From an uncultured Collinsella sp. (lineage in GTDB: Bacteria > Actinomycetota > Coriobacteriia > Coriobacteriales > Coriobacteriaceae), in NCBI GenBank assembly GCA_902470765.1, contig CABRHW010000009.1, forward strand, positions 14,152 through 78,151: DNA of 64,000 nucleotides. The letters are read 5' to 3'. Shown piece by piece: positions 26,880-34,568 of the stretch. A program made the translations under genes and the position numbers. Positions within the stretch are counted from its first letter, which is position 1. Each line of letters starts with the position of its first letter. Below the pieces are notes generated by a model that ran no database searches, had not been told where the DNA came from, and saw only the letters and a program-made list of their open reading frames with translations.

Positions 26880-27203
26880 CTATATAAGGCTCAAGGCGAT
26901 ATAGAGTACGATGCCCGAGACGCAGCACCACAGCATCGATTTTGTCTTGACCGCCACGACAACGACGCCGGCGGCCGCAATCCAGGGAACCAAGGCAGGC
27001 CAGAGTCCCGCGTCGAACGCGCCGGGGCTCACCAAGTCGTTGGCGACCAGCGCGGCAAAGGCAGCGGGCGGGATATAGCCCAGGGCCTCGGTAATACGGG
27101 GCGACAGGGTCCGCCCGCGCAAGGCGAACGCCGGCGCGATGCGAAAGAACGCGATAGCAGCCCACGACGACAGCCACAGAACCAAGAACTCGTTAACGGG
27201 CAT
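26880..27203 (-). CDS. azlD: AzlD-family membrane protein (branched-chain amino acid exporter subunit)
   Basis: 107 residues from the ATG at 27203, with AGAGGTG six bases upstream and inside the end of azlC. Four membrane helices. LVLWLSSWAAIAFFRIAPAF, the LGYIPPAAFAALVAND stretch and IAAAGVVVVAVKTKSMLWCC are typical AzlD features. It forms a two-part exporter with AzlC. The translational overlap (27193-27203) supports equal production of both subunits. The protein ends at 26880, about 150 bp before kdgT begins. Confidence 0.9.
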   Translation of the reverse strand: MPVNEFLVLWLSSWAAIAFFRIAPAFALRGRTLSPRITEALGYIPPAAFAALVANDLVSPGAFDAGLWPALVPWIAAAGVVVVAVKTKSMLWCCVSGIVLYIALSLI

Positions 27204-27885
27204 CGCGGGCACCTCTTCCGTCTAATACAGCATCGCACGCCAGCGCAATGGCAATGCCGACCACGACGCTTGCCGGCACGGCAATATTCGTGAGGCCCAA
27301 GAACTTGCATACGGCGACGGACACCGCGCCCGAAACCGCCGCGACAACGTTGCCGCGCGACAGCCGCTGCGAAAAGAGCAGGCAGATAAAGAGTGAGGTG
27401 CAGACAAAGGCTGCAATGGCGGTGGGAACATCGACAACGGCGCCGACGATGGCGCCCGTCGTACACGAAACGCCCCATGTTGCGATAAGGATCACGTTGA
27501 GCACAAAGGACTCGCGCGGGCCCCAATCCTCCCCTTCAACCAACTTGGCAAGCGAGATGCCGTATGCCTCCTCGGTAAGTGTCGCGGTAACAGCCAGCGT
27601 CTGACGCTTCGAGGCACCCCTCAGATGCGGCGCGATCGATGCCGAGTAAAGCGCAAAACGCGAGGAGATGGCGGCAACGCTCGCGATAATCGAAGGTGCC
27701 GGTACGCCCGCCAGCCAAAGATTGCAGATCATAAACTGCCCGCTGCCCGTCACAAACGTGCTGCTCAGAGCAAAGACCATCCAGGGCTCCATTCCCGTCT
27801 GCCCCATGATCATTCCGCACGGCGCGCCTATTGCAACATAGGTAAGCATCACCGGCCAGACGGTTCTAACGATTTTGAGCACCAT
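27193..27885 (-). CDS. azlC: AzlC-family branched-chain amino acid exporter
   Basis: 230 residues from the ATG at 27885, preceded by AGGATGAG. It has several membrane helices and the AzlC pattern: YVAIGAPCGMIMGQTGMEP near the start, SSTFVTGSGQFMICNLWLAG, FALYSASIAPHLRG and LTEEAYGISLA. Family members export leucine and azaleucine or other branched-chain substrates (BrnFE type). A matching exporter complements the Liv importer in this window. It is first of a two-gene operon with azlD. Confidence 0.91.
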   Translation of the reverse strand: MVLKIVRTVWPVMLTYVAIGAPCGMIMGQTGMEPWMVFALSSTFVTGSGQFMICNLWLAGVPAPSIIASVAAISSRFALYSASIAPHLRGASKRQTLAVTATLTEEAYGISLAKLVEGEDWGPRESFVLNVILIATWGVSCTTGAIVGAVVDVPTAIAAFVCTSLFICLLFSQRLSRGNVVAAVSGAVSVAVCKFLGLTNIAVPASVVVGIAIALACDAVLDGRGARDAR

Positions 27886-28011
27886 ACGCTTCTCATCCTG
27901 ACAAGGTCTCCGAGCCGCATGTAGCGATACGGCAGGATCATCATCCGACAGCAACCGAGTTCACCTACAATTGCCACCGGATCGAAAGACACAACTTTTT
28001 AGGAAGTCATT

Positions 28012-28824
28012 ATGACAGCTATCGATCGAGACCGGGGGCGCGCGGCCTTCAAAAGCTACACCGATGCCTACGATGCCACCAACCCACGCATCGCGCTCAA
28101 AATCGAGCATACGTACCACGTGGCCGAGGCATGCGATGCCGTGGCGCGCGAGCAGGGCTGGTCGTCAGAAGATATTGACCTGGCATGGCTTTGCGGCCTG
28201 CTACACGATATGGGCCGCTTTGAGCAACTTCGGCGCTGGGACACCTTTAAGGACGCCGAGAGCATGAGCCATGCGGCGCTGGGCATCGAGGTCCTCTTTG
28301 GCGAGAATCCCGCCGATGCACCCGCCGTAACGAGCATCCGCGACTTTATCGATGACCCGGCAGAAGATGAGCTCATCCGAGCGAGCATTGCCTATCACAG
28401 CGATTTCCGTCTACCCGCGCAGCTCGACGTGCGCACGCGAAGCTTCTGTGATATCGTGCGCGATGGTGACAAGATCGACATTATGCGCACCATCGCCGAC
28501 AGCACCGTCGACACCATCCTCAAGGTGGACGAGAAGACGTTTCTCGGCAGCCGTTTTTCGTCGCCGACACTTGCCGCCTTTGACGAGCACCGCTGCGTCG
28601 CACGCGATGAGCGCAATGAGCCCGCCGACTTCTTGGTGGGGCTTGTCTGCTTTATGTTTGAGCTCGTCTATCCGGCAAGCCGTGCGCTGGCGCGCGAACA
28701 GAGCGATATCCACCGCCTGCTCGACGCGCCCTTTGGCATTACACAGCCCTTTACCGACCCCGTCACGCAGGCAACCTGGAGCCGCCTAAAGGACGAGATG
28801 CGCGACTGGCTGGCGCGCGCCTAG
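28012..28824 (+). CDS. HD-domain phosphohydrolase
   Basis: 270 residues. The metal-binding pattern of the HD superfamily is present: H near residue 26 (KIEHTYHVAEACDAVA), the paired HD in GLLHDMGRFEQLRRW near residue 64, a later His in SIAYHSDFRLPAQ, and the closing Asp in VRDGDKIDIMRTI. These proteins cleave phosphate from nucleotides or cyclic nucleotides. The substrate is not visible. AGGAAG precedes the ATG. Its stop codon overlaps the stop of the convergent etfA gene (CTAG at 28821-28824), with no terminator between them. Confidence 0.85.
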   Translation: MTAIDRDRGRAAFKSYTDAYDATNPRIALKIEHTYHVAEACDAVAREQGWSSEDIDLAWLCGLLHDMGRFEQLRRWDTFKDAESMSHAALGIEVLFGENPADAPAVTSIRDFIDDPAEDELIRASIAYHSDFRLPAQLDVRTRSFCDIVRDGDKIDIMRTIADSTVDTILKVDEKTFLGSRFSSPTLAAFDEHRCVARDERNEPADFLVGLVCFMFELVYPASRALAREQSDIHRLLDAPFGITQPFTDPVTQATWSRLKDEMRDWLARA

Positions 28825-30026
28825 CGCTCAAGCTGGGCCAGCAGCTCCTCGACGACCTCGACGGCGTCCCCAACAACCTTGTACTGGGCTGCACCGAAAA
28901 TGGGGGCATCCGGGTCCTCGTTGATGGCGATAATGCACTCCGCCCCACCGATACCGGCAAGATGCTGGATGGCGCCCGAAACACCGATACTCACGAGAAG
29001 CTTGGGCGAAACCGATACGCCCGTCTGGCCAATCTGGTGGCGATACTCCAGCCAACCCGCCTCCACGACGGGACGCGTGCAACCAAGCTCGGCACCCAGG
29101 GCATCGGCGAGTTTTCGCATCAGCGGCAGGTTTTTCTTGGAACCAATGCCGCGGCCCACCACGACCAAGCGCTCGGCATCGGCGATTGAGACCTGCTGCC
29201 CCCACTCCTCGGCGGGAATCGAGATCTCGACACGAGCCTTAGCATCATCCGCAAGTGATATCTGGGCAATCGTGCCGGAGCGGCCGTAGTCAAAGTCGGG
29301 CGCCTTAAAGATGCCGGGACGAACCGTTGCCATCTGGGGACGATGATTGGAGCAGACGATGGTGGCCATTAGGTTGCCGCCAAACGCCGGACGCGTCTGT
29401 TGCAGCAGTCCCGTCTCCGTATCCATCGAAAGTACGGTGCAGTCAGCCGTAAGGCCCGTCTGCAAACGCACGGCAACGCCGGGTGCCAGTTCGCGACCAA
29501 AAGCGGTCGCGCCGTATAGGATGGCCTCGGGTTTGCGTTCGGCTACCAAATCGCAGATCAAGCGGGCGTAGACCTCCGCATCGTTTTGGCGCAGGCGCTC
29601 GTCGCGACAGACCACAACTTCATCCGCACCGGCACAGACCAGATGCTCCAGCTCCTCGAGCGAGCTCTCGGGGCTCATGCCGACCAGCGCCACCAGACGG
29701 CAGCCACGAGCATCGGCAAGCTCGCGGCCCTTGCCCATGAGCTCATAGGCAACGGGATTCACCGTATCGTGCTCGTCGGTCTGCGCGAATACCCAAATGT
29801 CTCGATATGCATCAAGGTCTGCCGCGCCGGCAGCTTCGTCTCGCTCGATCGAGATAGCGTTGACGGGACAGGCATCGACGCACCCACCGCATAGGATGCA
29901 GCCGTCGGTTACGCGGGCGCATCGGCTAGGTCGCTCGCCTTCCACTACGATGCCGCCCGAAGCACAGGCGCGAACGCAGCGACCGCAGCCGATACAGGCT
30001 TCGCTATCGATAATCAGTCCGCTCAT
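28821..30026 (-). CDS. etfA: Electron transfer flavoprotein alpha subunit with N-terminal 2[4Fe-4S] domain
   Basis: 401 residues. The first 60 carry two ferredoxin clusters: Cys 11, 14, 17, 21 and Cys 43, 46, 49, 53. The EtfA N-terminal domain follows (about residues 70-255), then the FAD domain with VVGRGIGSKKNLPLM, GCTRPVVEAGWLEYRHQIGQTG, and SIGVSGAIQHLAGI near residue 350. This is the layout of EtfA in bifurcating or confurcating complexes such as LctC of the Acetobacterium lactate dehydrogenase. It lies directly after etfB (stop TAG, then ATG). It transfers electrons between the flavin of the partner dehydrogenase and NAD+/ferredoxin. Confidence 0.92.
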   Translation of the reverse strand: MSGLIIDSEACIGCGRCVRACASGGIVVEGERPSRCARVTDGCILCGGCVDACPVNAISIERDEAAGAADLDAYRDIWVFAQTDEHDTVNPVAYELMGKGRELADARGCRLVALVGMSPESSLEELEHLVCAGADEVVVCRDERLRQNDAEVYARLICDLVAERKPEAILYGATAFGRELAPGVAVRLQTGLTADCTVLSMDTETGLLQQTRPAFGGNLMATIVCSNHRPQMATVRPGIFKAPDFDYGRSGTIAQISLADDAKARVEISIPAEEWGQQVSIADAERLVVVGRGIGSKKNLPLMRKLADALGAELGCTRPVVEAGWLEYRHQIGQTGVSVSPKLLVSIGVSGAIQHLAGIGGAECIIAINEDPDAPIFGAAQYKVVGDAVEVVEELLAQLER

Positions 30027-30842
30027 CTACGCCATCCCCTCGATAATCTTGGCAAGCTTTGCCGCCTGCTCGGACGCCGTCCCCTCAACGGCCTCGCACG
30101 TTTGGTCACGGTCGGGCACAAACGAGCGCACGACCTGTGTCGGCGACCCGGCAAGACCGCAACGCGCGGGGTCGGCGTTCACGTCGGCGGCACTGACCAC
30201 GCGCACGTCCGCCTCCTCCGCCGCGCGAATACCGGCAATACTCGGCATACGCAACTGGCCAATCTCCTTGGCAGTCGTCATCGCGCACGGCATCTCAAGA
30301 CACACCGTCTCCTCGCCGGCATCGCAGCCGTGAACAAGCGCCAGTGAACCACAGGTCGTAAAGCCCGCGCTCTGCACGCAGCTCACGTCGGTCACACAGG
30401 GAATCTCAAAAGCACCGGCAAGCTCGGGACCAATCTGGGCCGTATCGCCATCCACCGCCATCTTGCCGCAGATGAGCAGGTCGAAGTCCTCGTCGAGCGC
30501 CTCGATACCGCACTTGAGGGTATAGGTGGTTGCCAGGGTATCGGCACCTGCAAAGGCGCGATCGGTCAGCAGCAGCGCGTCGTCGGCGCCTCGAGCGATG
30601 CAGTCGCGCAGCAGCGACTCGGTCGCGGGGATGCCCATCGACACCACCGTCACGCGCACATCCATGCCAAAGCCGATGAAGTCGTCTTTCAGCGCCAGCG
30701 CGCATTCCAAAGCGCTCGCATCAAAGGGATTAATGACCGCCTGCTTGCCATCGCGCACGATGGTATTGGTCTTGGGGTCCATCTTGACCTCGGTGCTGCC
30801 CGGCACGGCCTTGACGCACACCACCATATGGAAATCGCTCAT
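30027..30842 (-). CDS. etfB: Electron transfer flavoprotein beta subunit
   Basis: 271 residues from the ATG at 30842 (AAAGGGGG nine bases upstream; a GTG two codons earlier is too close). EtfB landmarks: VCVKAVPGSTEVKMDPKT, INPFDASALECALAL near residue 42, RAFAGADTLATTYTL, and GKMAVDGDTAQIGPELA near residue 123. It binds the flavin and nucleotide that receive electrons from the dehydrogenase. The start almost touches the stop of the upstream dehydrogenase gene. The dehydrogenase-EtfB-EtfA set is transcribed together. Confidence 0.92.
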   Translation of the reverse strand: MSDFHMVVCVKAVPGSTEVKMDPKTNTIVRDGKQAVINPFDASALECALALKDDFIGFGMDVRVTVVSMGIPATESLLRDCIARGADDALLLTDRAFAGADTLATTYTLKCGIEALDEDFDLLICGKMAVDGDTAQIGPELAGAFEIPCVTDVSCVQSAGFTTCGSLALVHGCDAGEETVCLEMPCAMTTAKEIGQLRMPSIAGIRAAEEADVRVVSAADVNADPARCGLAGSPTQVVRSFVPDRDQTCEAVEGTASEQAAKLAKIIEGMA

Positions 30843-30844
30843 CT

Positions 30845-32446
30845 TCACGCGCCCCCTTTCTGGACGAGCTCATCCAGGAGCTTCTCCGAAAACAGGTTGC
30901 CGCGGCCCAGCTGCCCGTCGGGATCGAGCTGGAGCTTGAGCCGCGCCGACTCGACCATGGCCTCGTGACCGTACATCGTCTCTAAGAAGCCCGCCTTGAT
31001 CTTGCCGACGCCGTGCTCGGCAGAAACGGCACCGCCCATAGCCGTGACCTCGGAAGCCCACTGGGCAAAGAGTTCTCCACCGCGACGGTAGTCTTGCGCA
31101 TCGCGCGGCAGGATGTTCACATGCAGATGGTTGTTACCGATGTGCCCCCAGGCAGCAGATTCAAGCCCGCTTTCGGCCAGTGTGCGGCGATAGAGGGCCA
31201 CGACATCGGCAAGACGTGCATTGGGCACCGACATGTCCGAACCCAACTTGGTGATGGTGGGATCCGTGCGGCGGCGCTCGTCGATAAGCATGTTAACGCT
31301 CTCGGGCACCGCATGGCGGAAGAATCGCTGACACTCGCGATCGACCTCGGTGCGCGCGACCCATGTCGCATCGTCGCTGCCGCCCGCAAGCTCTAGTACC
31401 CACCCCAAGTGATACAGTTCCTCGGTCGCCTGGGCCTCGTCATCGCAGTCGAGCTCCACGTAGACACAGACCTTAGCGTCTTTGTCGAGCGCCGGCAGCG
31501 AGGCGAACGCGGTCGACTGCTCGCGCTGATGACGCAGAATATCCAGGGCGCCAGCATCGAAGTACTCGATGGCGGCCGCATGGGACAGGACGGGGCGCAC
31601 GGAATCGGTAAAGGACACGGCCTTGTCTTCGCTATCGAAAAAGCAGCTCACACCCCAAACGACCGCAGGCGCCGCCTGCAGGGCAATCTCGAGCTCGGTG
31701 ATAACGCCGAGCGTGCCGCAAGCACCGATAAAGAGGTCGATGACGTCCATTTCGTCCGCAACGAAATAGCCTGAGGCATTTTTGGTCTTGGGCATGGTGT
31801 AGTCGGGAAGGTCGAGCTCGAGTGCGCGGCCCTCTGCCGTCACGAGCGACAGGTGGCGGCCCTGGGCAAAAGCCTCGCCGCGCTGAAGCTCAAGCAAATC
31901 GCCATCAGCCAGCGCGACGTGGAGTCCCGTGATATGCGGGCGCATGGGGCCGTAAGCGTAGCTGCGGGCGCCGGAGGCGTTGCATGCCGCCATGCCGCCC
32001 AGACAGGCAGATGCCTCGGTGGGATCAGTGGGAAAAAACTGCTCCGGGGCCTCTTGAAACTCATCGTAGGCCTTAAGCGATGCCTGGTCCCAGCCAGCGA
32101 CCGGCAGCACCTTCTTGCTCAGCTGCTTGCGCAGTTCCGAAAGCACAACGCCCGGCTCCACGCGCAGCAGAAATTGGCCTTGCTCATCGCGGCGAAGGCC
32201 TAAGTAGCGATTCATGCGGGAAGTATTGAGAATGTGACCGCCATGAGGCACGGCGCCGGCGGCAAGACCGGTCCGGGCGCCCTGAACCGTCACCGGGACA
32301 CGCTCGGCATGGAGCTTTTTCAAAATGGCGCGGACCTCGTTTTCCGTTGTCGGAAACGAGATGCTTGAGGCCTCGCCCGACGTGCGAGACTCATCGCGAC
32401 CATACTCTTCGAACTCGTCGGTGAAGGGTTTGATGGTTGCAGACAC
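30845..32446 (-). CDS. FAD-linked 2-hydroxyacid (D-lactate/glycolate-type) dehydrogenase
   Basis: 533 residues starting with GTG (AAAGGGGGAG upstream). It has the FAD_binding_4 domain (residues 30-210; PVTVQGARTGLAAGAVPHGG is the flavin-binding signature) and the FAD-oxidase C-terminal domain with SAEHGVGKIKAGFL near residue 490. It is longer than most GlcD/LctD proteins (about 460). It oxidises a 2-hydroxyacid such as lactate. With EtfAB in the same operon it likely passes electrons to NAD+ coupled to ferredoxin rather than to a membrane quinone. No lactate permease or racemase is adjacent, so the substrate is inferred. Confidence 0.85.
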   Translation of the reverse strand: MSATIKPFTDEFEEYGRDESRTSGEASSISFPTTENEVRAILKKLHAERVPVTVQGARTGLAAGAVPHGGHILNTSRMNRYLGLRRDEQGQFLLRVEPGVVLSELRKQLSKKVLPVAGWDQASLKAYDEFQEAPEQFFPTDPTEASACLGGMAACNASGARSYAYGPMRPHITGLHVALADGDLLELQRGEAFAQGRHLSLVTAEGRALELDLPDYTMPKTKNASGYFVADEMDVIDLFIGACGTLGVITELEIALQAAPAVVWGVSCFFDSEDKAVSFTDSVRPVLSHAAAIEYFDAGALDILRHQREQSTAFASLPALDKDAKVCVYVELDCDDEAQATEELYHLGWVLELAGGSDDATWVARTEVDRECQRFFRHAVPESVNMLIDERRRTDPTITKLGSDMSVPNARLADVVALYRRTLAESGLESAAWGHIGNNHLHVNILPRDAQDYRRGGELFAQWASEVTAMGGAVSAEHGVGKIKAGFLETMYGHEAMVESARLKLQLDPDGQLGRGNLFSEKLLDELVQKGGA

Positions 32447-32793
32447 GCGAACTCCCCCTTTAGCTAACTACAGTGTTTGCAGGGAAATGTTACCGCATCG
32501 TTTCGTCGACGTGTTCGAGACCGTCTCCATAATTGGCGATTTTTACGTTCGTGCAATTCGGCGAGCGGCAAGGTTTCCTCGGCAGACGATGCTTTTGACA
32601 CATATGGCCCCGCCGTCGCCGATCGCTCGATTGTCGCCCGAAAAAAGTTGAAGTAATTTTTGCCGCCTTTTACCTGCTGAGACACCAATCCGTCAAGCAT
32701 TTGGTCAGAAATTGGTCAAGTTGCGACTGATACCGTCGGCATCGACAGCCAAAAACCGATAGAAGTTTTGGCCCCAGAAGCAGGGAGGTTCCC
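32447..32793. promoter_or_regulatory. Divergent upstream region (dehydrogenase operon and surface locus)
   Basis: No gene in 347 bp. Near the plus-strand gene is a direct repeat, TTTGGTCAGAAATTGGTCAA (about 32700-32720), with two TTGGTC words twelve bases apart. GntR/FadR-type lactate regulators bind TGGT...ACCA motifs, but this is a direct rather than an inverted pair. Stretches at 32640-32680 are T- and A-rich, as in promoters. Confidence 0.35.
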
Positions 32794-33090
32794 ATGGCAT
32801 ATTACTGGCCCCAGTACGGCATCGCCATCGAAGTCGACGACGATCCCCATCTCCTGCCTTTCGACGAAGAGGCATTCCCCGACACGGCGGTCTACCACGT
32901 TACCACCGATGTGATCTGCGACCCCGAGTCGTTCTCGGCGCTCGCCCACCACATCGCGCATATCCACGACATCGAGCTCCCTCCCGACTTCGACGAGCTC
33001 GTCTACTCGCGCCGTCTGATGCTTCACATGCTCTTTGGAGCGGACCCGTCCACCTTTGCGCGCGTCTATACCACCAAGGATGCCGCATGA
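32794..33090 (+). CDS. Conserved small acidic protein of unknown function
   Basis: 98 residues, acidic, soluble, with no signal peptide (MAYYWPQYGIAIEVDDDPHL). It has a GGGAGG site before the ATG. The C-terminal half is predicted helical (SALAHHIAHIHDIELPPDF). It overlaps the next gene by 4 bp (ATGA), so the two are coupled. It is first gene of the surface-protein locus 32794-35999. No family recognised. Confidence 0.6.
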   Translation: MAYYWPQYGIAIEVDDDPHLLPFDEEAFPDTAVYHVTTDVICDPESFSALAHHIAHIHDIELPPDFDELVYSRRLMLHMLFGADPSTFARVYTTKDAA

Positions 33091-33596
33091 GCGCGAAGAG
33101 GCCACCCCACTTTGTAGGCCTGGGTCGTCGCAAGAAGCTCATCGTTGCCTGTTTGGCCATCGTCTGCGCCCTTGTCGCCGTAGGACTATACGCTTGGCAG
33201 TCGCAGCCCGTACCCGAGGCGGGCGCTTCGGTTACGACGGCCGAGGGCAAAACGCGTCAGGAAATCCAAGATGAGCTCGACGCTATCGTCCGCGACAACA
33301 TGATGACGATTTCGGTCGCGCCGGTCGCTCAGCTGCAGGAGGACGGCAAGCTGCGCGTCAACGTGCAAAACGTCCAAGACAATAGATTTCCCCAGCGATT
33401 CCGCGTCATCCAAAACGACGAGACCATGTACGAATCCGGTGTGGTCGAGACCGGCAAAACGGTCGAGACGTGCCCCGCCGGCGACATCAAAGAAGGCGAG
33501 GCGTACATCGAGATCCAGGCACTCGATGCAAAGACCCTCGACAGCCACGGCAATCCGACACGTGTCAAGGTACGGGTTGAGCAAGCCGAGAACTAG
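33087..33596 (+). CDS. Membrane-anchored extracytoplasmic protein of unknown function
   Basis: 169 residues. Basic N-terminus, one membrane anchor (LIVACLAIVCALVAVGLYAW, about residues 18-37), then an extracytoplasmic beta-rich domain (RVNVQNVQDNRFPQRFRVIQ, YESGVVETGKTVETCPAGDI). The domain looks immunoglobulin- or BACON-like by strand pattern only. The start overlaps the previous stop. With the downstream secreted proteins it makes a surface-exposed set. Confidence 0.62.
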   Translation: MSAKRPPHFVGLGRRKKLIVACLAIVCALVAVGLYAWQSQPVPEAGASVTTAEGKTRQEIQDELDAIVRDNMMTISVAPVAQLQEDGKLRVNVQNVQDNRFPQRFRVIQNDETMYESGVVETGKTVETCPAGDIKEGEAYIEIQALDAKTLDSHGNPTRVKVRVEQAEN

Positions 33597-33685
33597 CTTT
33601 CCGGCCGACGCGGCGCCGCACGCAATTCACCAGCATTCGTCCAATCATCGCGGGGACGGCCCGCGGCGAATAGAAAGGAACGACC

Positions 33686-34285
33686 ATGGACATCACCAGG
33701 AACATGAACGGAGTCAGAGCGCTCGTCGTGGGCGCAGGGCTCGCGCTCGCGCTCGCAATGGGCGCCGCCCCGACGCCAGCTATGGCAGCCGGGCGCGTTG
33801 GAACCACGAAAGTAATGGTCAGGACCGAGATCGACAACGTTGAGTTCAAAGTTCCGACGGTTATTCCCTTCGTCGCCAAGGCCGACGGCACGCTTCAGGG
33901 CCCCTCAGAAGACGCGACCACCATCGACAATCATTCGGCCTACGGCATCCATGTCACCAACATGAAGATCGACGCCATGAACACCTGGACCATTGCTGCC
34001 GACGCCAAAGCCGGAACCGCACAGAACTCCATCGACTTTAAGGTCGGCCCCGACGGCGCACTCCAGAACGCCAGCGCCGCAATGCAGGGGACGGGCCTCG
34101 ATCTTTCCAAGAACGCAGCCTTCGACATGGGCTACCAGGGCGTTGCCGGCGGCGCGGACAAAATTAAGCTCAAGACAAGCGGGAACGTCGCCCGCGTCAC
34201 GCGCGACATCTTCCACGTAACCGGCGAAGGCGATCAAGTTGCAACGATCACCTGGACAGTCGAGCCCGGTGCGCACACGGCATAA
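33686..34285 (+). CDS. Secreted beta-rich surface protein
   Basis: 199 residues. Signal peptide with hydrophobic core ALVVGAGLALALAMGAAP and cleavage after AMAA near residue 35. The mature part follows a pattern common in Gram-positive surface proteins: FKVPTVIPFVAKADGTLQGP, then ATTIDNHSAYGIHVTNM, and a last strand ATITWTVEPG. It resembles in style the secreted protein of the mobile element at 2383-3063. AGAAAGGA supports the ATG. No anchor is present, so it is released or held by a partner. The next gene begins inside its last codons. Confidence 0.65.
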   Translation: MDITRNMNGVRALVVGAGLALALAMGAAPTPAMAAGRVGTTKVMVRTEIDNVEFKVPTVIPFVAKADGTLQGPSEDATTIDNHSAYGIHVTNMKIDAMNTWTIAADAKAGTAQNSIDFKVGPDGALQNASAAMQGTGLDLSKNAAFDMGYQGVAGGADKIKLKTSGNVARVTRDIFHVTGEGDQVATITWTVEPGAHTA

Positions 34286-34559
34286 GGCCGTCGCCTTGGC
34301 CGCCGCCGTCAGCATCCTAGCGTTTGGGCCAGCCATGGCCTTTGCCCAGCAAGAACAGGCGCAGGCAGCCACGCAAGTGACGGTCGACCTCTCGGAGCTC
34401 GACCGCGGCGACCGCGAGGAACCGTTGGCGCAGACAGGCGACAGACGATGGCTCTTGGCAGCAGGCGCCACAGCAGCAGGCGCAGGAACCGCCGGCCTCG
34501 GTCTGCACATCAAACGCAGCCAGAAACAAAACATGGACAGGCCGCACTTAATTAGCTAA
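34269..34559 (+). CDS. Small surface protein with LAQTG sorting-type signal
   Basis: 96 residues from a GTG at 34269; a TTG at 34239 is the alternative. Signal peptide (VRTRHKAVALAAAVSILAF) cleaved near AFAQ. A short acidic middle (DLSELDRGDREEP) is followed by a cell-wall sorting signal: LAQTGD, a hydrophobic segment of about 18 residues (WLLAAGATAAGAGTAGLGL) and a basic tail (HIKRSQKQNMDR). LAQTG replaces LPXTG, known to occur in Actinobacteria. The mature part is only about 45 residues, unusually short for a sortase substrate. No sortase gene lies in the window. The reading frame overlaps the upstream gene by 17 bp. Confidence 0.68.
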   Translation: MRTRHKAVALAAAVSILAFGPAMAFAQQEQAQAATQVTVDLSELDRGDREEPLAQTGDRRWLLAAGATAAGAGTAGLGLHIKRSQKQNMDRPHLIS

Positions 34560-34568
34560 GGAGACCCC

